This document shows, in pieces, positions 14,099 through 21,258 of a stretch of DNA of 21,268 nt. Where the stretch lies: contig JAFTKI010000019.1 of the NCBI GenBank assembly GCA_017453335.1, positions 1-21,268 of the forward strand. The letters are read 5' to 3'. The DNA comes from Clostridia bacterium (GTDB lineage: Bacteria; Bacillota_A; Clostridia; Oscillospirales; CAG-272). The number at the start of each line of letters is the position of its first letter. Position 1 is the first letter of the stretch. The translations under genes were made by a program, and so were the position numbers. Under the pieces are notes generated by a model, which ran no database searches, was not told where the DNA came from, and saw only the letters and a list, made by a program, of their open reading frames with translations.

Positions 14099-14938
14099 TT
14101 ATGAGAACACCTGTTTCAGCACTTCCATAGCTTCCTCGCTGGGCACCGAAAAGGACTTGGCGCGCTCTCCAAGGGCTTCGTATTTATGCTCGCCCATTGC
14201 GTGATACGGCAACAGCTCCACGCGCTCGGGCTTGCCGCAAGAATCCAGAAATTGCTTGATCGCGCGCATCTCCTCCACCGTGTCGTTTACGTCGGGAATG
14301 ATCGGAATACGCACCCACACGGGCTTTCCCGCCCTCAACAGGCGTCCGAGATTTTCCTTGATCAATGCGTTTTCCACTCCCGTGTAGCGTTTGTGCCTTT
14401 CGCTGTCATGGCACTTGATATCGTACAAAAACAGATCGGTATCGGGCAGAATACGCTCAAAGGAGGAATACGGCACACAACCTGCGGTATCCACTGCGGT
14501 GTGGATGCCGTTTTCCTTGCATTTTTTCAGCATCTCCGACAGAAAATCGAGCTGCAACATACACTCGCCGCCCGAGAAGGTCACGCCGCCGCCCGAGCTT
14601 TCATAAAAGAGCTTATCCTTGATCACTTCCCCCAGAAGTCGGTCAACGGTATAGTCCTTTCCGCACAGCTCTCTTGCATGGGTGGGACAAAAGACCGCAC
14701 ATTCTCCGCAAGCCTCGCACGTTTCCAACCGATTCGGGCATTTTGCACGGCAGGTGCCGCATCCCGTACATTTATTCCGATAGAACAGCAACTGCGGTGC
14801 CGAGTGCTGACTTTCGGGGTTATGGCACCACTCGCAACGCAGATTACAGCCCTTGAAAAACACGGTCGTGCGGATCCCCGGACCGTCCACAAGGGAGCTG
14901 CGCTCTATGTCAAATATCATTCCCGTAAATTCACGCAT
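14099..14938 (-). CDS. Glycyl-radical enzyme activase (PflA-like radical SAM protein)
   Basis: Radical SAM enzyme (279 residues) that installs the glycyl radical on a partner enzyme using S-adenosylmethionine. The CxxxCxxC cluster motif is C31, C35, C38 (GCNLRCEWCHNPES). An inserted ferredoxin-type domain carries two 4Fe-4S motifs, C57/60/63/67 (CTGCGTCRAKCP) and C74/77/80/84 (CEACGECAVFCP). GGGVTFSGGEC follows; the SAM-binding GGE motif is usually followed by Pro, here Cys. The extra two clusters mark the activases of glycyl radical enzymes other than classic pyruvate formate-lyase, such as 4-hydroxyphenylacetate decarboxylase, choline lyase or glycerol dehydratase types. No glycyl radical enzyme lies in the window, so the partner is unknown. 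ATG at 14938 (GGGAGG nine bases upstream) is preferred to the in-frame GTG one codon earlier. Confidence 0.93.
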   Translation of the reverse strand: MREFTGMIFDIERSSLVDGPGIRTTVFFKGCNLRCEWCHNPESQHSAPQLLFYRNKCTGCGTCRAKCPNRLETCEACGECAVFCPTHARELCGKDYTVDRLLGEVIKDKLFYESSGGGVTFSGGECMLQLDFLSEMLKKCKENGIHTAVDTAGCVPYSSFERILPDTDLFLYDIKCHDSERHKRYTGVENALIKENLGRLLRAGKPVWVRIPIIPDVNDTVEEMRAIKQFLDSCGKPERVELLPYHAMGEHKYEALGERAKSFSVPSEEAMEVLKQVFS

Positions 14939-15024
14939 CACCCAACACCTCCCAACAGTCTTCCTTGTTTACTATATCATATTTCAGCTTCTTTTTCAAT
15001 AGGAAACAAAAATTTGAATGTAGC

Positions 15025-15065
15025 AAAAAGGCAACATCACCCACCTCGGATGATATTGCCCCTTT
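15025..15065 (-). terminator. Terminator of the second HTH gene (copy 1 of a duplicated hairpin)
   Basis: On the minus strand GGCAATATCA (15051-15060) pairs with TGATGTTGCC (15030-15039) and is followed by TTTTTG. One pair is a G-T wobble on this strand but an A-C mismatch on the other, so it is built to work on the minus strand. The sequence is nearly identical to the hairpin at 16191-16231, including much of the loop. Confidence 0.87.
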
Positions 15066-15308
15066 TTATTTGATCTCCTGCTCCAAGGAGGACAACTCCT
15101 CGCAGTCAAAAAACTCCAAAAGACTGATTCCAAAGCCGTCACACAGCATTTTGATGGTCACGATCCCCGGATTTTTGCTTTTTCCATACAAGATATTTTT
15201 GATCGAAGAGGGCGGCACCGCCGACTCCATTGCCAGCTTGTGGATCGACATCTTTCTCTGCTCCAACAGTTGCATCAACCGATTTTTGACAGCCGTGTAG
15301 GTATCCAT
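15066..15308 (-). CDS. Small XRE-type HTH regulator
   Basis: Compact DNA-binding protein of 80 residues, essentially one HTH_3 domain: VKNRLMQLLEQRKMSIHKLA, MESAVPPSSIKNILYGKSKN, then PGIVTIKMLCDGFGISLLEF and an acidic end. ATG at 15308 is preferred to an in-frame TTG one codon upstream; GGGAGG lies six bases before the ATG. It is divergent from the small lipoprotein gene. A minus-strand TATAAT (15338-15343) precedes it and overlaps the leftmost TATAGCCC repeat of the shared promoter region, so it probably represses itself and the lipoprotein gene. Confidence 0.87.
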   Translation of the reverse strand: MDTYTAVKNRLMQLLEQRKMSIHKLAMESAVPPSSIKNILYGKSKNPGIVTIKMLCDGFGISLLEFFDCEELSSLEQEIK

Positions 15309-15337
15309 CAAAGACCTCCCAAAAAAGATTTGGTCTA

Positions 15338-15398
15338 ATTATAGCCCAATCCTCTTGACAAAACGGGCTATATATGATACAATTAGGCTATAAATAGC
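15338..15398. promoter_or_regulatory. Promoter of the small lipoprotein with three TATAGCC-type operator repeats
   Basis: The lipoprotein promoter is TTGACA (15355-15360), 17 bases, TACAAT (15378-15383). Three related sites cover it: TATAGCCC (15340-15347), its inverted copy GGGCTATA (15365-15372), and GGCTATA (15386-15392), the last inside the dyad GCTAT-AA-ATAGC (15387-15398). The second and third are 21 bases apart, two helical turns. The first overlaps the -10 box of the divergent HTH gene. This is a plausible operator array for that HTH protein. Confidence 0.65.
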
Positions 15399-15413
15399 TT
15401 TTGGAGGTAAGAA

Positions 15414-15797
15414 ATGAAAAAAAGAATAACTTCAATCATACTGGTGATCACACTTTTTACAGCTCTCCTTTCTCTCGTTGGTTGCGGTGCTGAGGCAAAA
15501 TACGAATTTAGCGAAGCCACCTACTCGCACTATGCATACAGCTCGTTTTTAGAGGATCTGAACTCTATTTACGAGGAAACCGCACTAAATCTTTATGAGG
15601 ATGGCACTTGGTCGATTGATATGACTTTATCCAGTCTGGATGAAGGAACCTATACGCTTGAAAATGGAATCTACACGTTTGAAGGCTTTACATACAACTT
15701 GCAGGCAACGGGAGAAGAAACCGAGAACGGTTTTGTGATCCATTTCAGAGATGCCAAAACAGCAATGCAAGCTTTTTCACTTCACTTTGAAGGCTGA
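15414..15797 (+). CDS. Small lipoprotein of unknown function
   Basis: Lipid-anchored exported protein of 127 residues, family not recognised. The signal peptide ends in a lipobox LVGC with Cys24. The remaining ~100 residues show alternating beta-type patterns (LNLYEDGTWSIDMTLSSLDE, GTYTLENGIYTFEGFTYNLQ), similar to small all-beta exported domains that report a single compact sheet. A TTTTGGAGG ribosome binding site precedes the ATG. It has its own TTGACA promoter within candidate operators of the divergent HTH protein, so it is probably the main target of that repressor. The next gene begins 58 bases downstream with a possible separate promoter. Confidence 0.82.
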   Translation: MKKRITSIILVITLFTALLSLVGCGAEAKYEFSEATYSHYAYSSFLEDLNSIYEETALNLYEDGTWSIDMTLSSLDEGTYTLENGIYTFEGFTYNLQATGEETENGFVIHFRDAKTAMQAFSLHFEG

Positions 15798-15815
15798 TCA
15801 AATTTCTGTTATATT
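15787..15815 (+). promoter_or_regulatory. Possible promoter of the 108-residue protein
   Basis: TTGAAG (15787-15792, inside the end of the lipoprotein gene), 17 bases, TATATT (15810-15815). A small CACAC/GTGTG dyad follows in the leader, and AAAGGAG precedes the ATG at 15856. Confidence 0.5.
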
Positions 15816-15855
15816 ATACACACTATGATGTGTGAAAAATAAAGGAGTATAAAAA

Positions 15856-16182
15856 ATGGCAAAAAAAATGATGATCTCTTGTGATGAAATGGTGAAAAAG
15901 GTAACCGAAGCCTTCATCATCGGGGCAGACGAAAAATTTCTCAAAAAGATCGAGAAAACCGCAAAAGGCGGCGGGGTTACCAACGATTTCGGAACAGCAC
16001 TTTCCTCCAAGGACAACAAATACGCACTTGCGGTTCTCGCTCCCTTCTTTTTCTTTATGAAAAGCAAGGAAGTCCTTTTCCAAGAGAAGGATACCAAGGT
16101 TGAATACACCATGCCAAAAAAGGAATGGCCGAAATTCTACCAAGCCATCAAGGATGCGGTAGCAAAGGAGAAAGCAAAATAA
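15856..16182 (+). CDS. Conserved-looking small cytoplasmic protein, unknown
   Basis: Not recognised. The 108-residue, Lys-rich protein has no signal peptide. The first half is helical (DEMVKKVTEAFIIGADEKFL), with a GGG turn at about 38-40. A hydrophobic LAVLAPFFFFM segment near 58-68 is too short to be a confident TM helix and may be a core strand. The C-terminus is an amphipathic helix (WPKFYQAIKDAVAKEKAK). It has a clear AAAGGAG ribosome binding site and ends at a strong terminator. It lies in the same direction as the small lipoprotein, between the two duplicated hairpins, so the HTH regulator, lipoprotein and this gene may form one unit. Confidence 0.75.
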   Translation: MAKKMMISCDEMVKKVTEAFIIGADEKFLKKIEKTAKGGGVTNDFGTALSSKDNKYALAVLAPFFFFMKSKEVLFQEKDTKVEYTMPKKEWPKFYQAIKDAVAKEKAK

Positions 16183-16190
16183 GACAATCC

Positions 16191-16231
16191 AAAAAGGCAA
16201 TATCACCCAAATCGGATGATATTGCCTTTTT
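16191..16231. terminator. Bidirectional terminator (copy 2 of the duplicated hairpin)
   Basis: GGCAATATCA (16196-16205) pairs perfectly with TGATATTGCC (16217-16226), flanked by AAAAA and TTTTT. It ends both the 108-residue gene and the convergent GH89-like gene. Confidence 0.92.
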
Positions 16232-16243
16232 CATTCCTTTTGA

Positions 16244-18508
16244 TCACCAAAGCTCCAGCGAACCGATCAGCGCGGCGGCACGCGCCGTTGCCTCGGAATA
16301 AGGAACCTCGGTTTCTTTCATATCGGCAAGCGGTGTGTCAAAATAGCGTTGACGGATCGCCTCTTGCTCACCGTCCAACGCCTGCTTGTCGATCTCCCTG
16401 CCCTCGCAAGCAGCCGCTCTGACCTCCTCAAACAACAGCTTCATTTCGGGGAGATACAGATATTGCAAATTCTCGCTGATATAAGAACGGCAGTATCGGC
16501 TCGATGCGTTCTCCTTCAAGGTCTGCTCAAAATTCGGATTGGTCTTTGCAACCGCGTGCATATGGTTCAGCGAAGACAGGAGCGAGTAATCCTCATGCGA
16601 TCCAAGCACCTCTCCAAGAATACCAAGCAACTCCTCAGCATTCTCCATCGTGCGCGTCAGCTCGTCATACGCGCATTTTTCAACGTACAGATACTCTGCC
16701 CGCGTGATCAGCGCATTGATGTATCTGCCGATCACGGTTCGCGCGATATCGTACAGATCCCTTTGCATCATGCTGTCCGTGGAAGTCATCTCCGACAAAC
16801 GGCGTAAAATCTCGGCGGCGGCATCCTTGTTCTTTGCCGCATTTGCAAGCTTTGTCCGATACAGATCGGTCTTTTTCTTCTCAAATTTCGCGTTGCGGAA
16901 AATGTGCGGGAAAATATCGTTTGCCGTTTGGTAATAAGATCCCTTATCCACACTCCACGCCGCCAACTCAACGATCGGCATGAAATCCTGCCAGATCTTT
17001 TGCATTCTTTCCACCTGCTCGGCGGGATAGCGGTCGAGGCAATAGCGGTCAACCTGCTCGGAAATCGGGAGCGTTTCGCGCTCCCACGCGTTGTGAGCAA
17101 AATAGTCGATCACAAAGGGATCGCCGTGCGAAAGCTCGGGCCACAGCACAAGTCCTTTGCACATCGGATCGTCCTTTGCGAGCTTCAGGCGCTCGTTGGT
17201 CAGCTCGTAGTAGCCGCGGATCTCCGAGTTTGGCTCGTATCCGCTGAAAATCCCGAAGATCCACGGGAATTTGTTGACCACGCCCCAGTTGGTAAAATTG
17301 TTTTCCCGAACCGTATCGGATGTATAGTCAAACAGGATCGCCTGTGCAGGGTCCAGATCGGCGACCAGTTCCTGCACCTCCTCGGGGGTAAAGTGCATCC
17401 AAAGATCCCAGCTTGCGATCAGAAGCGGTGCGTTGGGGTACTGCTCCTTGACGCGCGTGGCGATCTTGTGATAAACATACAGCTTCATGCGCCGATTCTT
17501 TTCGGGATCGGCGGAGTACAAGCGCTCACCAAGTCCGATGGTGTGAAAGATCTCGGCTTTGCCGTATTCGCGGATGTGCGCCTCGGTCAGCTTGAAATAA
17601 TTGTCAAAATTTTCTTGGTTACGAATGTCCCAAACGCGGCCTGTGGGATCGTTGTAGGCATTGTTGCTTTGCGGCAACAGGTCGGGGTTGACCTTCTCCA
17701 AAAATTCAACGGGTGTCCGTGAATACCAATGCGACATTGTGCCGCAATCCTCGGGGTGCATCAGATCGCGCTCAAACGCGTACTGCAAAATCTTTTTGCG
17801 CAACTCCCCGCGGTATTCCAGCGACCAGAACAGCGTGCGGTCGTTGTATCCATCCCCCGCACCCGGCAAACGCTTGTTTTGATCGGGATAAGAAACGATG
17901 TCCGGAAAGGCTTTTTGGAAAATATCGTCCATGCCGATCCGCAGCATGAAAAGATTGAGCCGCTTCTTCAATACCCAATCGATCTCTGCCATCCAATCCT
18001 CAAAGCTCCATTGCTCCGCCTGAAAACGGTGCAGGCTTCGATGGGCAAAATAACGCAGTCCTCTGTAGTCAAAGCGCGGCGACTCAACAAGGTCGATCCC
18101 GGACAGAACAAGCTCGGATTGCGGAATACGGTCACCGTCCCAGAACCAGCGACAGCCGCAGAACCGCTCAAAATAACGGTACACGGCGTAGATCGCCGAG
18201 CGCGGACGTCCGCCCGCCAAGATCAGATAGCTCTTTCCCTCGCACACCGTATGTCGGATGCAGTAATCGTCGGTGCCGTAGCGGATGCCCAGAGCTTCGG
18301 TTTTCATCTCCAAATAAAGCTCGGCTGTCACCGCATTGACGGCATCGTTTCCGATCAGAACCGTTACCTCGTCGGTTGATGTAAAATCCTTGTCGGTCAG
18401 AAGCCGAGAAGAAACGCCTGCCACCTGCTCGGCAAGAGCGGCAAAGGTCTCGGCGGCGATCCGATACGCGCTGTGAGACCGCGCGGGATATACGATACAA
18501 AGCTTCAT
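16244..18508 (-). CDS. GH89-like alpha-N-acetylglucosaminidase
   Basis: Large intracellular glycoside hydrolase (754 residues). Order and motifs follow the alpha-N-acetylglucosaminidase family GH89 (human NAGLU). An N-terminal alpha/beta domain ends in AVYRYFERFCGCRWFWDGD (NAGLU has a matching FCGC-W segment). ESPRFDYRG and WMAEIDWVLKKRLNLFML (NAGLU: EIDWMALNGINLAL) begin the catalytic barrel. Candidate acid/base and nucleophile are E328 (TIGLGERLYS) and E458 (LVLWPELSHGDP, where NAGLU has APEGI), by family analogy. The last ~270 residues are all helical, as in GH89. No signal peptide is seen. GH89 removes terminal alpha-GlcNAc from mucin-type or heparan glycans. A DUF4838-type or other related hydrolase cannot be excluded. 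It is preceded by AAGGGAAG and is in line with the GH20-like gene, but separated from it by a repeat element. Confidence 0.68.
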   Translation of the reverse strand: MKLCIVYPARSHSAYRIAAETFAALAEQVAGVSSRLLTDKDFTSTDEVTVLIGNDAVNAVTAELYLEMKTEALGIRYGTDDYCIRHTVCEGKSYLILAGGRPRSAIYAVYRYFERFCGCRWFWDGDRIPQSELVLSGIDLVESPRFDYRGLRYFAHRSLHRFQAEQWSFEDWMAEIDWVLKKRLNLFMLRIGMDDIFQKAFPDIVSYPDQNKRLPGAGDGYNDRTLFWSLEYRGELRKKILQYAFERDLMHPEDCGTMSHWYSRTPVEFLEKVNPDLLPQSNNAYNDPTGRVWDIRNQENFDNYFKLTEAHIREYGKAEIFHTIGLGERLYSADPEKNRRMKLYVYHKIATRVKEQYPNAPLLIASWDLWMHFTPEEVQELVADLDPAQAILFDYTSDTVRENNFTNWGVVNKFPWIFGIFSGYEPNSEIRGYYELTNERLKLAKDDPMCKGLVLWPELSHGDPFVIDYFAHNAWERETLPISEQVDRYCLDRYPAEQVERMQKIWQDFMPIVELAAWSVDKGSYYQTANDIFPHIFRNAKFEKKKTDLYRTKLANAAKNKDAAAEILRRLSEMTSTDSMMQRDLYDIARTVIGRYINALITRAEYLYVEKCAYDELTRTMENAEELLGILGEVLGSHEDYSLLSSLNHMHAVAKTNPNFEQTLKENASSRYCRSYISENLQYLYLPEMKLLFEEVRAAACEGREIDKQALDGEQEAIRQRYFDTPLADMKETEVPYSEATARAAALIGSLELW

Positions 18509-18572
18509 AAAATCTTCCCTTCTGTTTCATTCATTACCGAATCATATAGGTACAAACAATCAGCATAGCCGT

Positions 18573-18778
18573 CTCTCCTCATCCGTCAGCCGACTTCGCG
18601 GCTGCCACCTTCTCCGCTGGAGAAGGCTTTTGAGGGCGGTGCGCAGAACAAGCTCAATTCTCTATCCAAGCAACGCCTCGATCAAAAATACGGTTTCAAA
18701 ATGATACCTTATAAAGTGCCTACCGTTAGCCTTCCCCTGAGGGGTTGGTGCCGAGCTGAGCGAGGCGGATGAGGAGAG
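18573..18778. repeat. Composite inverted-repeat element B (206 bp)
   Basis: The ends CTCTCCTCATCCGTC (18573-18587) and GGCGGATGAGGAGAG (18764-18778) are inverted copies with one mismatch. On the left follow CAGCCG/CGGCTG and CCTTCTCC/GGAGAAGG hairpins. On the right are an AGCCTTCCCCTGAGGGG hairpin and a GC-rich segment. The core (~105 bases) is unrelated to that of element A. It fills most of the 329-base gap between the two glycoside hydrolase genes; no gene is seen there, and no clear promoter for the GH89-like gene was found. Confidence 0.8.
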
Positions 18779-18837
18779 CCTTGTTCTGCCTTGATTTGAT
18801 AACGATACTCGATAGTATTTTCAAAAAGGCAGTAGCA

Positions 18838-20247
18838 TCACCATTTGCAATCGATCTGCTTTTTGCTCCAACCCGCTTTTTTGTAGTCACCATGGATCGG
18901 CATGACCTTGCGATAAAGCGCGGCAGTGTTTCCCGAGTCGCCATGGGCTGCGGCACTTCCGTCGTCGAGCTTGGATTCCCCCACTGCGGCACGCAGAACA
19001 TAAGGCATTCCCTTGGTGAGCGTGTGCCAGGTGGTGTGCATGATTCCCATCAGATTTTGCTCTTTTATCGTGGTGATCACCGCGCGCATCTGTGCGCGTC
19101 CGTCATCCCACGGGCAAAGCAGACAGTCAAAGCCCGCGTTTGTGAACACCGATGCCGTTTCGATAGGTGCGTGCACCGCGTGATACTGCCAATCGGCAAT
19201 CACGATCTTGCGGTCAAGATGCGCAAGCATAAAGGGCTCTACATCGGGCGCGGGAGAATGACAGGAATAACGGTTGTCGGGATTCCAATCGGCGTGGCGG
19301 TACAGGATCATGTCTCCCCAAATAATCGCGCGGCGGCCGTGAGCGGTAAGCTCGTCCCCAATGCCGTTGATAAAATCGCACAAATAGGTCATATTTTCCT
19401 CGGTAAGCTCAAAGCCGAACGCCTCGTCACAGCCGATGTGGAAGTATGCGCCATCTCCGCAAAGCTCGATCAGCTCGTTTCGAATCGTGCGCAAAAGTGC
19501 CTGCACCTTGGGCTTTCGAATGTCCCAGCACCAGCCGTTCTCGGAAAAATAGGTTTGCAGAGCGGGGTTCTGGTCAAGCACCACGTGCTTTCCCTGTGCC
19601 ATGCGGCAGGCGGATGCGTGTCCCCAGTGGTTGAACATAGGGATCACCTCCATACCAAGCTCCTGCGCCTCGCGGATGATGGGCGCAACCTGCTCCTTGG
19701 TAAAGCCGTGAGACCAGGAAAGCTCCTTCATGCAATCATATTGCAGCATTCCCCAGAATTCCAGAATGACGTGCGTATAGTTGAGCGCGCCGCAAAGACG
19801 GACAAAGCGGTGAAGCTCCAACAGCTCGGTTTCGGGGAAGATGCAAAAATGCACCATGCGGTTTTCGGTCCATGCGCGGTCTTGAATCTCACACGCCGAC
19901 ACCTCTGCCGCGATCCCGTCCTCTGTATCGATCGCATGAAACCGATCCAAAAGCACCATAAAGCCGTCGCGTAATGCCTGTGCGCTCTCGGCGGCTACGC
20001 AAATGCCGTTTTCATCGGCGTGAATGCTGTACGCATAGCCGTCAAGCGGCAGTGCCGGAGTGCTTCCAAGCGAAAAACGGTAGTCATTGCAAGGTGTCAT
20101 TTCAACGGTTGACGTCCCGAAGCTGAAATTTTTCCAAAACTCCCGAACCGTCGGGTTATTCAGACAGGAATGTGCCACCGCCTTGACGGTTTTGGGCAAA
20201 ACAAAAGTGCCGTTGCCCTCGGTCAATCTCTGCGGATGAAAAATCAT
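18838..20247 (-). CDS. GH20-like beta-N-acetylhexosaminidase
   Basis: Intracellular glycoside hydrolase (469 residues) with the GH20 plan. An N-terminal alpha/beta domain of about 115 residues is followed by a TIM barrel whose signature is YFHIGCDEAFGF, with the catalytic Asp274-Glu275 pair. In GH20 the Asp orients the substrate acetamido group and the Glu is the acid/base. Other barrel segments are RMVHFCIFPETELLELHRFV, GMEVIPMFNHWGHASACRM, RRAIIWGDMIL and MGIMHTTWHTL, with tryptophans that usually line the GlcNAc site. GH20 enzymes remove terminal beta-linked GlcNAc or GalNAc. The protein is divergent from mainstream members, so exact specificity is uncertain. The ATG has AAAAAGGAG. It is divergent from an AraC regulator and upstream of the GH89-like gene. 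Confidence 0.85.
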   Translation of the reverse strand: MIFHPQRLTEGNGTFVLPKTVKAVAHSCLNNPTVREFWKNFSFGTSTVEMTPCNDYRFSLGSTPALPLDGYAYSIHADENGICVAAESAQALRDGFMVLLDRFHAIDTEDGIAAEVSACEIQDRAWTENRMVHFCIFPETELLELHRFVRLCGALNYTHVILEFWGMLQYDCMKELSWSHGFTKEQVAPIIREAQELGMEVIPMFNHWGHASACRMAQGKHVVLDQNPALQTYFSENGWCWDIRKPKVQALLRTIRNELIELCGDGAYFHIGCDEAFGFELTEENMTYLCDFINGIGDELTAHGRRAIIWGDMILYRHADWNPDNRYSCHSPAPDVEPFMLAHLDRKIVIADWQYHAVHAPIETASVFTNAGFDCLLCPWDDGRAQMRAVITTIKEQNLMGIMHTTWHTLTKGMPYVLRAAVGESKLDDGSAAAHGDSGNTAALYRKVMPIHGDYKKAGWSKKQIDCKW

Positions 20248-20275
20248 AATATGCTCCTTTTTTGCGTTTTTTTAC

Positions 20276-20354
20276 AGTATACTACGGTTTCCTGCTTGTA
20301 AAAACCGCTTTTTTATTCAGAAAGGTGGACTTTTCGGTCACATTGTGCTATACT
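20276..20354. promoter_or_regulatory. Divergent promoter region of the GH20-like and AraC genes
   Basis: Plus strand: TGGACT (20326-20331), 17 bases, TATACT (20349-20354), leading to the AraC gene. Minus strand: TATACT (20276-20281), with the best -35 being TTTACA (20297-20302) at a short 15-base spacing, leading to the GH20-like gene. Unlike the rhamnosidase region, the two promoters do not overlap. A weak -35 and short spacing fit a promoter that needs an activator. Confidence 0.55.
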
Positions 20355-20375
20355 GTTGGCGAGGTGATGATTTCC

Positions 20376-21122
20376 ATGATTTATAATTTTGAAGAGCTTT
20401 CCTTCCAGATCTTAACCGTTGACCGTTGCACGCACAAAAAAGGAAGCTTTCAGGTTAAAGCGCGCCCTTATGCCGCCTTTTCTTACCGCGTCAACGGAAA
20501 CGGACAGTTTGAGATCGGCGGTAAACGAATCGTATCAAGCGCGGGGGATATTCTGTTTCTGCCCGCCAACATGCCGTATCGGGTGGACTATTCGGGCGGC
20601 GACAGCATTTTCGTGCATCTGATGCAGTGCAATTATACCGAGGCAGAGAATCTTCGCCCGGAAAACAAGACGCCAATCGAAGCCATGTTTCAAAATCTTT
20701 TGGAGGCATGGAGAACACAGCGCTCGGTAAACCACGCAAAGGCGACCGTTTATGACATTTTGGATAAGATCGCAAACGCACAGAAAAAATCGATCGGCGA
20801 CAGTGCATTCACCTCCTGCCTGCGGTATATGGAGGAGCATTTTTGCGATCCGACACTCAATATTCAATCGGTTTGTGCCAAAGGCTTTCTCAGCGCGTCC
20901 AGTCTACAGCGAGCGTATGAGCGGCATTTTGGGATCTCGCCCAAGCAATATCTCACAAGACTCCGCATGAACCGCGCACTGGAGCTGCTCTCCGAAAACG
21001 AACTGTCGGTCAAGGAAATCGCCTTTTCCTGCGGCTTTACCGACGAAAAATACTTCTCGCGCGCCTTTAAGGAAAAATACGGCTGTCCGCCCTCGCAAAT
21101 GCAAAGCAATATCCATTCGTAA
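20376..21122 (+). CDS. AraC-family regulator of the amino-sugar glycan module
   Basis: Transcriptional regulator of 248 residues. A cupin-like domain covers ~27-80 (YAAFSYRVNGNGQFEIGGKR, SAGDILFLPANMPYRV). The AraC double helix-turn-helix covers ~146-245 (LNIQSVCAKGFLSASSLQRA, FGISPKQYLTRLRMNRALEL, LSVKEIAFSCGFTDEKYFSR). ATG at 20376 is preferred to the in-frame start at 20262: the promoter -10 ends at 20354, and GAGGTG lies nine bases before 20376; an ATG at 20367 overlaps that ribosome site. The leader is short. Divergence from the GH20-like gene suggests it activates both hydrolase genes in response to an imported glycan; the ligand is not known. Confidence 0.87.
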   Translation: MIYNFEELSFQILTVDRCTHKKGSFQVKARPYAAFSYRVNGNGQFEIGGKRIVSSAGDILFLPANMPYRVDYSGGDSIFVHLMQCNYTEAENLRPENKTPIEAMFQNLLEAWRTQRSVNHAKATVYDILDKIANAQKKSIGDSAFTSCLRYMEEHFCDPTLNIQSVCAKGFLSASSLQRAYERHFGISPKQYLTRLRMNRALELLSENELSVKEIAFSCGFTDEKYFSRAFKEKYGCPPSQMQSNIHS

Positions 21123-21136
21123 CGCACAATAAATAT

Positions 21137-21160
21137 CCCCCCGTATAACGGGGGGTATTT
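21137..21160 (+). terminator. Terminator of the AraC gene
   Basis: CCCCCCG (21137-21143) pairs with CGGGGGG (21149-21155) around a 5-base loop, followed by TATTT. It starts 15 bases after the stop codon. Confidence 0.8.
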
Positions 21161-21167
21161 CAGTTTC

Positions 21168-21258
21168 GGGCATAGCCCTAATACTACTGGCGGCGCACAA
21201 GTGCGCTTTTTATTGGCCTGTCAGCCATGCAATCGTTACTTGCCACCCGTAAACGGGT
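21168..21258. other. Hairpin-rich window edge
   Basis: Three more palindromes follow in the last 100 bases: GGGC-ata-GCCC (21168-21178), GCGCAC-aa-GTGCGC followed by TTTTTA (21193-21211, terminator-like), and ACCCGT-aa-ACGGGT (21245-21258). No reading frame is credible. This may be the end region of a mobile element continuing beyond the window, or simply stacked terminators. Confidence 0.45.

Noticed and set aside
15066..16182. Toxin-antitoxin pair
   Set aside because: The HTH protein could be an antitoxin, but the neighbouring product has a lipoprotein signal and no toxin family is recognised; the genes are divergent rather than overlapping as usual for such pairs.
18769..19974. A 401-residue open frame opposite the GH20-like gene
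   Set aside because: It starts inside repeat element B and is antisense to a gene with the GH20 catalytic motif.
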